From the NCBI GenBank assembly GCA_033060915.1, contig CM065392.1, positions 7,885,001 through 7,949,000 on the forward strand: a DNA stretch of 64,000 nucleotides, read 5' to 3'. Within the stretch, counting starts at the first letter, position 1; each line of letters starts with the position of its first letter. The notes below the pieces were generated by a model that saw nothing but the letters and a program-made list of their open reading frames with translations, did no database searches and was not told the origin of the DNA. A program made the translations under genes and the position numbers. Of this stretch, positions 23,924 to 34,766 are shown piece after piece. This DNA comes from Euryodendron excelsum. Lineage: Eukaryota; Streptophyta; Magnoliopsida; Ericales; Pentaphylacaceae.

Positions 23924-26900
23924 GTGCAAGATCACTTTAAGAATGAGTTCTTTGAGGACTCCTTGGAAAAAATTTTATTGAGGAGCGAGCCTTATAAAGC
24001 TTTGGATCATCATGTTAAGGCTTTAGGAGAAGTTTTTTCCTTAGGTCATGTGAGCGCCTACTGCATACATGTGGGTCAATGGATCCCTTCTGTTGAACCT
24101 CTCCAACCAAGTACCATAAAGCCAATTCCATCAGAGCTAAAGCCTCCCATTTCCGAAAGGAAACCATTGCCTACCACCTTGAAATATGCATTTTTGGGGG
24201 ATGGTGAGTCTTATCCCATTGTAATTTTTTCTGCCCTAGCTTTGAGCCAAGAAGAAGGCTTGATAGCCTCAGTAAAAAACCATAGGAAAGCTATAAGGTG
24301 GACCATTGCCAACCTCCATGGTATTAGTCCTTTCTTGCACATATTTCATTTTCCTAGAAGAATAGGCTAAACCTGTGCGTCAAATGCAACGGAGATTGAA
24401 TCCTAACATGAAGGAAGTGGTAAAGGGTGACGTGATGAAATTGCTTGATGCTGGTATTATCTACCCTATTTTCGACTCTAAGTGGGTAAGTCCTACCCAA
24501 GTGGTACCTAAGAAATCGGGCGTCACGATAGTTAGAAATGATAAGAATGAATTGGTGCCCACTTATATCCAAACCGAATGCTGAATGTGTACCAATTACC
24601 GTCGCCTCAATGTCATGACCTGAAAGGACCATTTTCCCTTACCATTTCTTAACCAAGTTTTACAGAGAGTATCCAGAAAAGCTTTCTATTGCTTTATTAA
24701 TGGTTATTCAAGTTACAGCCAAATTGAGATTGCTTTAAAGGATCAATTCAAGACTACTTTTACATATCCATTTGGTACTTATGCTTATCGCAGCATGCCC
24801 TTTGGTTTGTGCAATGCACCAGCTACATTCTAAAGGTGTATGATGAGCATCTTTAGTGACATGGTCAAACATATTGTAGAAGTGTTTATGGATGGCTTCT
24901 TGGTGTATGGAGATACTTTTGATGAATGTCTTGAGAACCTAGTAAAAGTGTTAAAGCAATGTGACCAGAGTAACCTTGTTCTTAATTGGGAAAAATGTCA
25001 TTTCATGGTTACTAGTGGGATTGTGTTAGGCCACATCGTGTCTTCTAAAGGGATAGAGGTTGACAAGGCTAAAATTCAATTGATCCAAAAACTACCGCCT
25101 CCCACTTGTGTGAAAGATGTGTGATTATTTCTTAAGCATGTCGATTTCTACCGGCGTTTCATTAAGGGATTTAGTGCAATTACTAGGCTAATGTGTCAAC
25201 TTTTGTCTCTTGATGTTCTGTTTGAATGGACTCCGATATGTCAACATGCCTTTGACACACTAAAGGGGATATTGACATCCGCCTCAATCTTGCGTGCACC
25301 CGATTGGTCTCACCCATTTGAGCTTATGTGCGACGTTAGTGATTATGTTGTGGGGGCGATTTTGGGACAAAAAATTGACAAGAAACCTCATGTCATATAT
25401 TATGCCTCTAAAATCCTCAATGATGCCTAAATCAATTACACCATAACTGAAAAGGAACTTCTTGCGGTAGTTTTTGTATTGGACAAATTCTATTCCTACT
25501 TGATTGGATCACTAGTTATCATTTACACTGACCATACGGCCCTTAAGTACCTTCTTACCAAACCCGATGCAAAAACCCGCCTCATTCAATGGATCTTGTT
25601 GCTTCAAGAATTTCATATTGAAATGCGAGATAAGAAAGGGGTGAAAAATGTAGTAGCGGATCATTTGTGTTCACTCTCTCTTACTGGAAGAGCCACCGAC
25701 TCCATCGCTATCAATGAACATTTTTCGGATGAGCAAATCTTACATGTGCATGCTTTAGAGAAAGTTCCTCCCCCTTGGTTTGCCGACATTACAAACTATC
25801 TTGTGACCGGTGAGGTTCCATCCCATTGGTTGTCCATTGATAAACGTAAGTTCTTTCGAAATGTGCGTTACTTCTCTTGGGATGATCCTAACCTCTTTAA
25901 GTGTTGCCCGGATCAAATTATCCAGCGATGTGTACCCAATCATGAGTTCCAATAAGTCATAGAGTTTTTTCATTCCCTAGCTTATGGAGGACACTTTTCC
26001 TCCAAGAAGACCACCGCTAAGATTCTTTAATGTGGCCTTTATTTATCAACCATGTTTACGGATGTTCATGCATTTTATCTTGCATTTGATAGGTGCCAAT
26101 GTTTAGGGACCCTTTCTAAGTGACACATGATGCCTCTTCAACTCATTAATATCTTGGAAATATTTGATTGTTGAGAAATTGACTTCATGGGACCTTTCAC
26201 TAACTCTTTTGGCTGCCTATACATCCTAGTGGCGGTGGATTATGTTTCAAAATGGGTGGAGGCCATTGCCTTCCAAAACAATGATCACCAAGTGGTGGTC
26301 CACTTTTTGAAAGAAAACATCTTCTCAAGATATGGCATGCCCCGAGCCATTATTAGTGATGGTGGCTTATACTTTTGTAATAAACCCTTTGCATTTTTAA
26401 TGAATAAGTATGGTGTGGTTCATAAGGTTAGCTTACCTTACCATCCTCAAGCTCAAGGACAAGTTAAGTTAGTCAATAGGTAAATTAAAAGAATCCTTGA
26501 AAAAACTATCAACCCTAATAGGAAGGATTGGTCCCTTAGGTTGACCGACACATTGTGGACTTACCGCACAGGTTACAAGACCGTGCTCGGTGCATCACCA
26601 TATAGGCTTATTTATGGAAAAGCTTGCCACCTCCTAGTGAAAATTGAACATTGAGCCTGTTGGGCCATTCGGCAATACAATGAAGATTTTGACGCCACGG
26701 GTGCCCACCGAAAACTTCAATTAAATGAGCTTGACGAACTCCATAATGATGCCTTTGAAAATACTAAAATTGCTAAGGCCCGAATGAAGAAATTTCATGA
26801 CCAACACATTCTTCGCAAATCTTTTAAAATTGGTTAAAAAATTCTTCTGTATGATTCACGCCTTCATTTATTCTCGGGCAAGTTAAGGAGTAAATGGGTG

Positions 26901-27067
26901 GGCCTCTATCTTGTTACCGATATCTTTCCCCATGGTGCTATCGAAGTAAAGAACGTCACTAATGGGTCGGCTTTCAAAGTGAATGGCCAAGATTAAAGCC
27001 ATATTTTGAGACTTTTCAGGGTGAATTAGATTGTGTGGATCTTATTGATCTACCTTCCTTTGACTAA
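23924..27067 (+). pseudogene. Athila pol: RT, RNase H, integrase, heavily mutated
   Basis: After a frameshift near 24340 the RT runs in one frame. Fingers show V-V-P-K-K-S-G (24500), then a palm with M-P-F-G-L-C-N-A-P-A-T-F (24800). The active site at 24885-24896 reads FMDG, so the second catalytic Asp is lost. RNase H spans about 25290-25700 (Y-A-S-K, T-D-H). Integrase spans about 25980-26640, with Asp at 26181 and Asp at 26358, but the catalytic Glu expected 36 residues on is Lys (26466). The C-terminal region near 26870-27067 keeps the G-K-L-R-S-K-W-V-G-L motif and ends at TAA 27065. I located twelve in-frame stops (24582, 24621, 24831, 25122, 25428, 25953, 26028, 26121, 26172, 26481, 26652, 26835). 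It cannot be functional. Confidence 0.9.
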
Positions 27068-27602
27068 TGAGAGCCTATGTTCGAGTCCTTTAGGAGTAGG
27101 AATAGTTTGGTTTAGTTTCTTCTTTCTTTCTTTCTTAATTTTCTTAGTTTTTGATTGGTTTTGTTCTTTCTGTCTTTCGTTCTTAGTCTTGGTTAGTTTC
27201 TTTCTTAGCGAACTTAGTCTTTTAGGAGTAGGAATACTTGTAGTTAGTTTTTTGTTTAGTTTCATTTAGCTAGGGGTAGATTTTTGTTGTTTATAGTATT
27301 ATAGTTTAGCTTTTGAGTGGTTGCTCCTGTAGTTAGTTCTTTTCCGCCTTTAGGTTTAGTTAAGAGTAGCTAGTTTGTTTTTGTGGGCCCACTCAATTGC
27401 TTTTTGAGGAGAGTCACATGCTTTTGATTTTGTGCAGGAAATTCCAACCAATTGGTCCTTTCATATCACTCATTTGATTCTCTTGCATGTGATACCTTAA
27501 GCTTTTAAAGGGGGAGCTCTCGGCCATAGTTTTCATACTTCACTTCCCTCCCTACATTGCCATATTTTTGCATTGGTTTTCCTTTGGCATTCCTTCCATT
27601 CC
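27068..27602 (+). other. Athila spacer after pol, T-rich
   Basis: A pyrimidine-rich stretch (27110-27270) with TTAGTTT repeats. TTTAGGAGTAGGAATA occurs near 27090 and again near 27220. No gene seen. Confidence 0.6.
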
Positions 27603-27860
27603 ATGGCATCCAAGGGGACTTCTAAGGCAAACAAGGGTGTTTCTTGAGCCCCGAGTTCTGATGAATTGGAGGATCCGAACTATGCCGCTTTCTTGCAAGC
27701 CTACACTTGCACTTCATTGTCATGGCTTCCCGAGGATGACGCCATCACTGTAGCTTGCTTGGTGGCCTCTCGTCTCCTTGACGATTTGTCTCAATCATCT
27801 TCAGGACCAACCACAAAAGATGCCGCCGCATCCTCTGGTTCAAACACTTCTAAGAAGTAA
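27603..27860 (+). pseudogene. Short Athila ORF between pol and third ORF
   Basis: An 86-codon frame starts at ATG 27603 and ends at TAA 27858-27860, with one in-frame TGA at 27645. The N-terminus is Lys/Ser-rich, the middle is acidic (E-L-E-D-P-N-Y) and the tail is Ser/Lys-rich. I do not recognise a domain. It lies where some Athila-lineage elements carry a small extra frame. Confidence 0.4.
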
Positions 27861-28204
27861 GCTCGCTTGCCCCGTCCGGTGGTAGTTAGAGACATAGGTC
27901 GGCTTATTTTGGACTTCTTTTGTAGGGGTCCTTGGTTTCTTCTTTCCATGTTGTTCATGCCATCTTTGGCGTTGTATTGTTTGGGTCAGTTGTTTTAATG
28001 TAATGGTGGGCTGCGTAATCACTCTTGTTTCACCTTAGTTCTTCCTTTTATTGCTTGTTGTTATACATTGAGGTCAATGTATTGTTCGAAGTGGGGGTAA
28101 GGGTCAATTACAGAGCATTCTCCCCTATTCTTGCTATTTTGAGCCCGGATTCTTTTTCGTGCAGAGTAGATCAATTTTGTGAGTTTGTGTGTGTTTTCTT
28201 CTTT

Positions 28205-28410
28205 ATCGTACATACGGTGGTGGAGCGTACGTACGATTGAGCTACCGTGCGTATGCTGACATGGCATGTTTCTATTGGCTAACGGTTCACATTTTCTCTT
28301 GACCGTACGTACAGTAGAAGTTGTATACGTACGGTCCCGACCCCCTATGCGCGCATATGCTACCATTCCGACACTGTAAGTACACACTTACCCACCGTAC
28401 GTACAATGCC
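28205..28410 (+). repeat. Second CCGTACGTACGG palindrome array, upstream of third ORF
   Basis: The array has forms near 28207, 28225, 28241, 28303, 28327 and 28395. It shares order and flanking words with the LTR array at 10590-10745 (both include ATCGTACATACGGT at one end and CGTACAATGCC at the other). It ends about 130 bp before ATG 28542. Confidence 0.8.
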
Positions 28411-28464
28411 CCTAGGTCTTACTTGTCTGTGCCAGTCTTCAGTCTGCCATTAGGTATTCCTTGA

Positions 28465-28511
28465 GCCTTTTTTTTTCATTTCCTTGTCTTTCATTTTAAT
28501 TTCTTTCTAGT
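28465..28511 (+). promoter_or_regulatory. Candidate 3' splice site before third ORF
   Basis: A long polypyrimidine tract (28468-28508) ends in TTTCTAG about 30 bp before ATG 28542. This fits production of the third ORF from a spliced mRNA. Sequence evidence only. Confidence 0.4.
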
Positions 28512-28541
28512 TTAGTTAGTTTAGCTAGTTAGTTAGTATAG

Positions 28542-29139
28542 ATGGCTCCACAGACCAAGAAGGTCTGCAGGACCTCTGCCACTTATGATGCCTCTCAGTT
28601 TGCTAACGGGAAGGCTCTGCAGCGCTATGACCAGATCTTTAGCTGGAGAGGTCCTACGCAGGAGAGAGCGATGACTCTCGAGCACTCTGCGAGTGAGCCA
28701 TATTTTTGGAGAGAGATGTTTGAGGCTCGCAGTTAGCTTCGGTTGGCACAGTACAGTGGCCGGCATAGGACCAGGCTGGTTGCTTAGCTAATAGCCACCA
28801 TCTGATCACTTTCGGATATTGCAGGGGATGAACGCGTAGTTTTCAAAGTTAGGGGTAAGACCATTACCATCACCCTAGCCACTTTTGCAGAGTTCTTTGG
28901 CCTCCCCCGAGTTTATGACCTAGCTTTAAGTTGGCCCTAGCAAGGTGAGGTTGATCATGAGGTGATGGTCGCCGAGATTTGCCAGCGTAGTTGCCAGTGG
29001 ATTTCTTCTCAGATTGAGAAGAAATCCCTTGCTCCTAGGTACACTCAATGTTCATTTTCACTTACGGTCCGATATTTCCATTAGAGTGTCGTGGAGAGAT
29101 GAGTAGACGTAGAGGCTAGTTACTTTATGCCTTAGGGAC
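28542..29139 (+). pseudogene. Athila third ORF, 5' part (plant-transposon-protein-like)
   Basis: Begins M-A-P-Q-T-K-K, then a Y-D...F motif and a segment with V-R-G-K-T-I-T-I and F-F-G-L-P-R-V-Y near 28840-28920. This resembles the putative plant transposon protein domain found in the third ORF of many plant gypsy elements. I see no signal peptide or transmembrane segment, so an envelope role is not supported here. Stops include TAG 28734. Interrupted at 29139 by the Ogre-like element; the frame resumes at 57108 with a G-R-T-I-D-L-P motif. Confidence 0.6.
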
Positions 29140-29299
29140 TGTAAGCACCCCATTTTTGCCCGCTCGGTAATCTCCGGCTTGATCGGATTCGGTTTCCAAC
29201 ATCACAACACATGCAGGCGTGGGATGAGCCTTACAATCTCCCATCCAACCAACTGGTCACTTCTCGGGTCCACAAAGACTCGCTGGAGCCCTAACCATC

Positions 29300-29660
29300 A
29301 TTATTCCAGGCAGCTTTCCGGATCGGGCGGTCCCGGAAACCAATGCCATCCAGGTACCTTCCGAGGATCAGGCGATCTTGGGGACCAACACCTCATCAAA
29401 TTCCAAACGGTTCACTTCTGGCACCCGCTAGCCCACCAACATAGAATGTCCGTCATTTGGTAGTTCTCCAAGAACCGGGCATTCTCAGAAACCAACACCA
29501 CTATTCCAGGTAGCTTTCTGGGACCAGGCGTTCTCAAAAACCAACACCACCCCTACAGGTAGTTCACTAAGACCGGGCGTTCTTAGAGACCAACACCGCA
29601 CAGGTAGTTTTCCGAGATCGGGCGGTCTCAGGAACCAACACCTAGGTTAACACCGGCGCC
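29300..29660 (+). repeat. Degenerate repeat in U3 of LTR B (GGGCG..CTC..ACCAACACC)
   Basis: About six units of roughly 50-70 bp have the form CAGGTAG..TTTCCG-GA-CGGGCG-TCTC-GA-ACCAACACC. The same array is in the 3' LTR at about 52460-52805. A single related unit is in type-A LTR A5 near 58730-58765. Confidence 0.75.
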
Positions 29661-30899
29661 TGCTAGCCCGACTCGGTGAAAAATGACCAAAACCCGCCCT
29701 TTGGGCCTCCAAGCACGTTTTAGGAAAGTTCAAAATCCCTCAAAACGATAAGGCCATCCTTCCAAAGTGTTGTTAAACCATTAGGTATCCCCCGCACGCC
29801 ATTTGGTCCAAATTCCGTCTTATTCTGGCCCACTCTAGTCCAAATGACCGTTTTGTCCCTGAACGCCCCAACACTGAACAAAACCTCGCCAAGCGGTAAA
29901 AGAATTTTTCAAAACTATCCTTGAACAACCCTACATGCTTAACACAATACACCAAACCATTCCTGACCATTTTCAGCCAATCCCAGTCAAAATGATCATT
30001 TTGCCCATAACAATCCAAACATGCCCCGAAACAGCACCGGTCCTAGGATTTCGAGCAAAGGGTTTCACTATACACCCTTTTTTAACCTGAGGACCCTACG
30101 ACATTAAATGCTCACGACTCGATAAAAGTTCCCTAGAGCGTCTCGCAGACGCTCTGCCTAAATTGTCTTTTCTCTCGATTCCCTGGTTATAACGCACCGT
30201 CAACTAACTTGAGAAATGCGCAAATCAGGGAATTCTCGAAAGCTCATTCATAGATCTTTCCATTGATACGGCTCAATCGAATAGATCACTTCCTGAAGCC
30301 CTCCATCATACGGTGCGAAAACTATAACTTTCAGCAACCCTTGGAGCGTCTCGTAGACGCTCCGCCAAGATTGACTTTTTCTCCAATTTCCAAATCCAAA
30401 CGCACCGTCAAACGACTTGAGAAATGCTCAAATTTGAGAATTCCCAAAAGTATTCCCAGAGTGCTTTCCATCGGTACGGTCCGATCAAAAAGATCGCTTC
30501 CCGAAGGCCTCGATCACATAACACGAAAACAACCACTTTCAAACACCCTCGGAGCGTATCACAGACGCTCCACAAAAGTGACCTTTTATGCACGCTTCTC
30601 AAGGTGATATCCCACACTTCTAAACACAATTTAAACTTTCCAAAAATATGAAAGTTCACCAGAAACCCTGGGAGAACATCCCGAGTGCGACCGATTCCCC
30701 CGAAACCTTCCCGATTGACTCAATTATCGAGGCAAAGTTTGGACGAACCTTCTCGGTGATGGAGCGTATGCTACATGCGCTCAAATTTTGATCAGATCGA
30801 CCAACTTTCGATCAACAGTCGAGATTTATCTAGTACATGGGGTGCCACGTGTCATTTTGGCAATGGAACAGTACTTGCGCAGGGTCAAAGTTTGGCTAT

Positions 30900-30946
30900 G
30901 CGCATGTAGTACATGCGCCAAGCCTGTTCCAGAATCTCTATAAAAA
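30900..30946 (+). promoter_or_regulatory. LTR B core promoter: palindrome and TATA
   Basis: GCGCATGTA-G-TACATGCGC (30900-30918, 9-bp arms) is followed by AAGCCTGTTCC and TATAAAAA at 30939-30946. The equivalent in the 3' LTR is near 54080-54124 with TATAAATA at 54117. Confidence 0.75.
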
Positions 30947-32189
30947 CTAGACCACACTTTGCATATTCCAACTCTGATTTCTGATGCGAAGCTCTGCTAG
31001 AGTCACTCCAGAATTGCGAATCTCTATACACACTTTATCCCTCCATCACTTAGGTTAGATTCCACCATCCCCAAGCCTATATACTTCACATATAAAGCTT
31101 TGTACACCATCAAACATTCCCCGCCAGCCCTCTAAGCCTTCTTGAAGTCATTCAAGCTCCAATCAAAACATCTTTGGAAGACTACAAGTGTATTGAAGGC
31201 AAAAGGTGGTATCTCTTTTACATTTGTGTATTCCCCCACTCTTCTCTTCTCCCTCCTAGCCTACTTAGGCCATTCTCTATTTTAACCCCCATCTACAACC
31301 TCCCATTCTTGCATGCTTAAGCCAAGAGGGCTCTTAGATCATGCCTAGAGGAAAGCAAGTGAGAGCCACCGTGTAGGGGGACCTCTCACTAACCTACTTT
31401 GAGATGGTATGGCCTAAGAGCCCCTTGTTTATGTGGTGTACCCTAAAAGCCTTATATGTGGTTATGAACCCTTGCATATTACTATTTTGATCATGTTTTG
31501 TATGTTGGGCTTCATTTTATGTTTATTGTCATGTTCCACAATGCTTACATTGCCCTTTTTTTTATGCCATTTTCAAACTCTATATTTCTTTCAAAAATTG
31601 TTCTAAGAGTTGGCCCCTTGAAGTTTAGGATGGGATTTTAGAAGTTATGCCTTAGAAGACCTCCTACTAAACCCCTAACTCTCATTTTGGTATCATGACA
31701 TTTTAATTTGCATAAGGGTTGCTCTCTAATTCTCTAATTTTCAAGATTTTCATTCTTTCAAGTATAGTGGTTGGAATGGCCCCATGGAACCCTCTCTTGA
31801 GTGGTCTCCCTTTTGTTGGCCATATGAACCCTCTCTTGATAGGATGATTCCCTTGAAAAATAGTTTTCAAAATCCTTCTCAAAATATGATTTTCAAAAAT
31901 GCATTCTCTCCATTTTTGCATCAAAAATGATTTTTCAAAAATTGCCATCATTAGTTTGATTTTTGAAACCCCCATTCTTGTCAAGATTATGGTTATAATG
32001 GCCATAAGGAAACCTTCCTTGGAATGGTTTCCAATCACCAACCATATAAACCATACTCTTGACTAGAGTCAAAATTTTCATGGAAATGATCTTCAAAAGG
32101 GTTGTGAACCAAAGTCCTTTGCATAACATAACTTATTTTTCAAAGCCCTTTCTAAAAGTGCATGAAACCAACTTTCAAAATCATTTCCC

Positions 32190-32530
32190 AATCCAACCTT
32201 AGGCTAACTTGACCTTAGTTGACCAACCCTAGGTTAACTTGACCCTAGTTGCCCAACCCTAGATTAACTTGACCCTATTTCACTTACCTCAGGTTAACCT
32301 AACCCTAAGTCATCCTAACCTTAGGTTAACCCTACCCTAGTTAGTTAACCCTAAGTCATCCTAACCTTAGGTCAAACCTACCCTAGTTACTTAACCCTAG
32401 GTCACCTTAACTTGAGGTTAACCCAACCTTAGTTAATTAACCATAGGTCATCTTAACTCTAAGTTAACCTAACCCAAGTTAGTTAACCTTAGGTCACCTC
32501 TAACCCTAAGCCAACCCAATCTAGGTTAAT
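32190..32530 (+). repeat. CCCTAGGTTAACCTAA-type minisatellite in LTR B
   Basis: About ten or more degenerate units of roughly 31-34 bp use CCTAGGTTAAC, CCTAAGTCATC and CTAGTTAGTTAA words. The same array is in the 3' LTR at about 55370-55700. It resembles but is not the CCCTAAA telomere repeat. Confidence 0.8.
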
Positions 32531-33957
32531 ACACTTCAAGGTTCCAACTCTTGAACCCTTTTCTAAATGATCACTCAATTTTAAACCATTCTCATAACCC
32601 ACTTTTCCAAAACCTCCCACTCTCTTGATTTCAAAAAACCAACTTCATAAACTCTTCAAATGTTCTTACGCTCCATCTTCAAGGCATTTCCAAAAATGTT
32701 TTCAAGAGGTCACAAACCTAAGGTGTCCCTAGCCCTCTCATGGTTAGGGATTCCAATGACAAGTGATAAATCAAGAACAACCTCTAAGGTTGTCCATATC
32801 AGGATTCCAAACCCTGAGCCGTTTCCAAAAACCACTTTCAAAAACTAATTCATCAAAACATTCTAAAATTATGCCTCTAAGGTTTTCAAAACAAGACTTC
32901 AAAAATACTTTCAAGTTCTCTTGAGTCATGCCAAAGCATTTTTTTTTTTTTTCGAAAACTCCCTTAAGTTGATCCAAAAATATTTTCAAAATACTCCACC
33001 ATCCAATTTCAAGTCAAAACTTTCAAGACCACAAAAAGTCTTCAACTTCGAAGACCAGAAAGAGTCTTCAACTTCCAAAGACCTCAAAGTTTCTTAAACT
33101 TTTCCAAAAGACCTCCAAGTGTCTTAAACTTTTCCGAAGACCTCAAAGTGTCTTAAACTTTTTCAAAGACCCCAAAGTGTCTTCAAACCTTCCAAAGGCC
33201 CTAATGCGCCTATTTTTCATCGGGCTCTTACCCAAACAACGAATGACCTGATTCTCGCCAAATGAGATACGTAGGCAACCTAAAATGGTGCGGTCATAAC
33301 TTCTATTTCAACTCCAATCCCCTTTTCAAAACTTTCAATCAATCCAAAGTTCTCATTCCAAAATCCTTCAAAACTCTCGCATTTTCAAAACTTCTTCCAA
33401 AACTTGCATCATGCATCATTCATCCAAAAAGTGATGACTAAACCCCATTTTCAAAATTCTAAAGTGGATATTAAGTGGACAATAGTAACTGGTTATTCTA
33501 AGTGAGTGAACAAAGGGTGATTAGACATGTAGGTACCGAAAGGGCGAGGTAAGGTGATGATCTTAGGATATCTTTCCAACACGTAACCAACCCCCGAATC
33601 ATAGATTTCTGTTTTCAAATAACCAAAATAGAGTTATTTTCCAAAAGAACTTAAATCTTTCTGAAGGTTGCCGAACAACTTATTTTCTTAAAAACCCTCT
33701 CTTAAGGAGGTTTTTAAAACATTTTTCAAAAACCCTAAGTTTAATCTTCGGATTAACACTTAGTTTTAGGTGCCCTAACTCACCTTAATCAAGTTAGGTG
33801 GCGACTCCTATCTTTCTTAAAAGCCCTTAGTCAAACCGATTTTCAAACTTAGTCACACCTGTCCTTCTAGGAGGACGAGTTTTAGTGGCAGAGCTCTGTG
33901 CTTTTGGTGTCCAAGCCTAAAGGACCTTGGACACCCTAAAAACCAGGGCGCGACAGC

Positions 33958-33976
33958 TGGCGACTCCACTGGGGAC
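33958..33976 (+). other. Primer-binding site of Ogre-like element (tRNA-Arg type)
   Basis: TGGCGACTCCACTGGGGAC follows the LTR end by two bases. From memory, the complement fits the 3' end of plant tRNA-Arg(ACG) with one mismatch. Ogre elements are known to use tRNA-Arg. Confidence 0.8.
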
Positions 33977-34766
33977 ACTTCGAGGGTTAGGCCATTAACA
34001 TGTTTCTTCACCCTTCGCTCACCCAGAATCTCCGGTTACTTTGTCCAATTTTGTCCACTCTTCAAATTTTTCAAGTTTCCAAAGCAAACCTTATTTTTCA
34101 AAATGATTTTCAAATAAGTGTCATCGCTTGCATTCATGGCCCATATTCATGCACTTACATTAATCATCTATTTTGTCTGGCATTGAGTTTTTCGAAAAGT
34201 TACTAACTCTGTGCATTTGTCTTTTGTAGGTGAACCTTTGTTCACATCTTTTATTTCATGTCTTATTTATTGCCATGTATGTGAATGAATGGACAGGATG
34301 TGATGTTTGTTGTTGGGTCCTTTCCTCCATTTTTAAAAATTCCACACACACTCGGTGCGCTCACTCTTATTTGCATCTTGCATATATTACCTAGTTACTA
34401 CTCTTCTAGATAGAAGGGGGAACAGTATATTGACTGTGGGCGGATGCTGTGTCAGTTTCTTAGCCTACGGTCTCTTGATAGTTCCCCTGCTCAAACCACC
34501 AACCAAAGATGGAGTTCATCCTTTCGGGGGTGGACGCCGGAGGTTTGAAGGTTCAGGGACCGAGCTCTTTAGGAAGCATTAGTAAACCCCCAACCTCATG
34601 CTCATGTAGCACCCCATGCATAGCCGAACCTCTACCGAATTTAGGACACACGCGTTATTTTCCCATATAAATTTTGATTAATCCATGTTGTTACGCTTCT
34701 TAATTTTTGTTGTTTCTATGTACATGCATTATAACTGCTCATGCATCGGAACTCACTTCAAGACAA
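33977..34766 (+). other. Leader of Ogre-like element, part 1
   Basis: Long untranslated leader typical of Ogre/Tat elements. A 68-codon frame at 34000 has no recognisable domain. It ends at the TSD GACAA (34762-34766) of the nested LTR. Confidence 0.6.

Larger units (their letters stand above)
29140..33955 (+). mobile_element. 5' LTR of Ogre-like element (type B)
   Basis: Starts TGTAAGCACCCC and ends GGGCGCGACA, two bases before the primer site; 4,816 bp. It pairs with 52335-57107. It shares the termini and the 3' blocks (ATACGTAGGCAACCT near 33268, ACATGTAGGTACCGAAAGGG near 33522, GTTAGGTGGCGACTCC near 33795) with the type-A solo LTRs, but its U3 and body differ. Confidence 0.95.

Noticed and set aside
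31703..32129. Minus-strand frames (112 and 64 codons) present in both type-B LTRs (also 54881-55307)
   Set aside because: They are kept in both LTRs only because the LTRs are copies. No domain; likely chance open frames in LTR DNA.
32190..32530. Interstitial telomere block
   Set aside because: Words such as CCTAGGTTAAC resemble but do not equal CCCTAAA tandem repeats, and the array is a normal part of both type-B LTRs.
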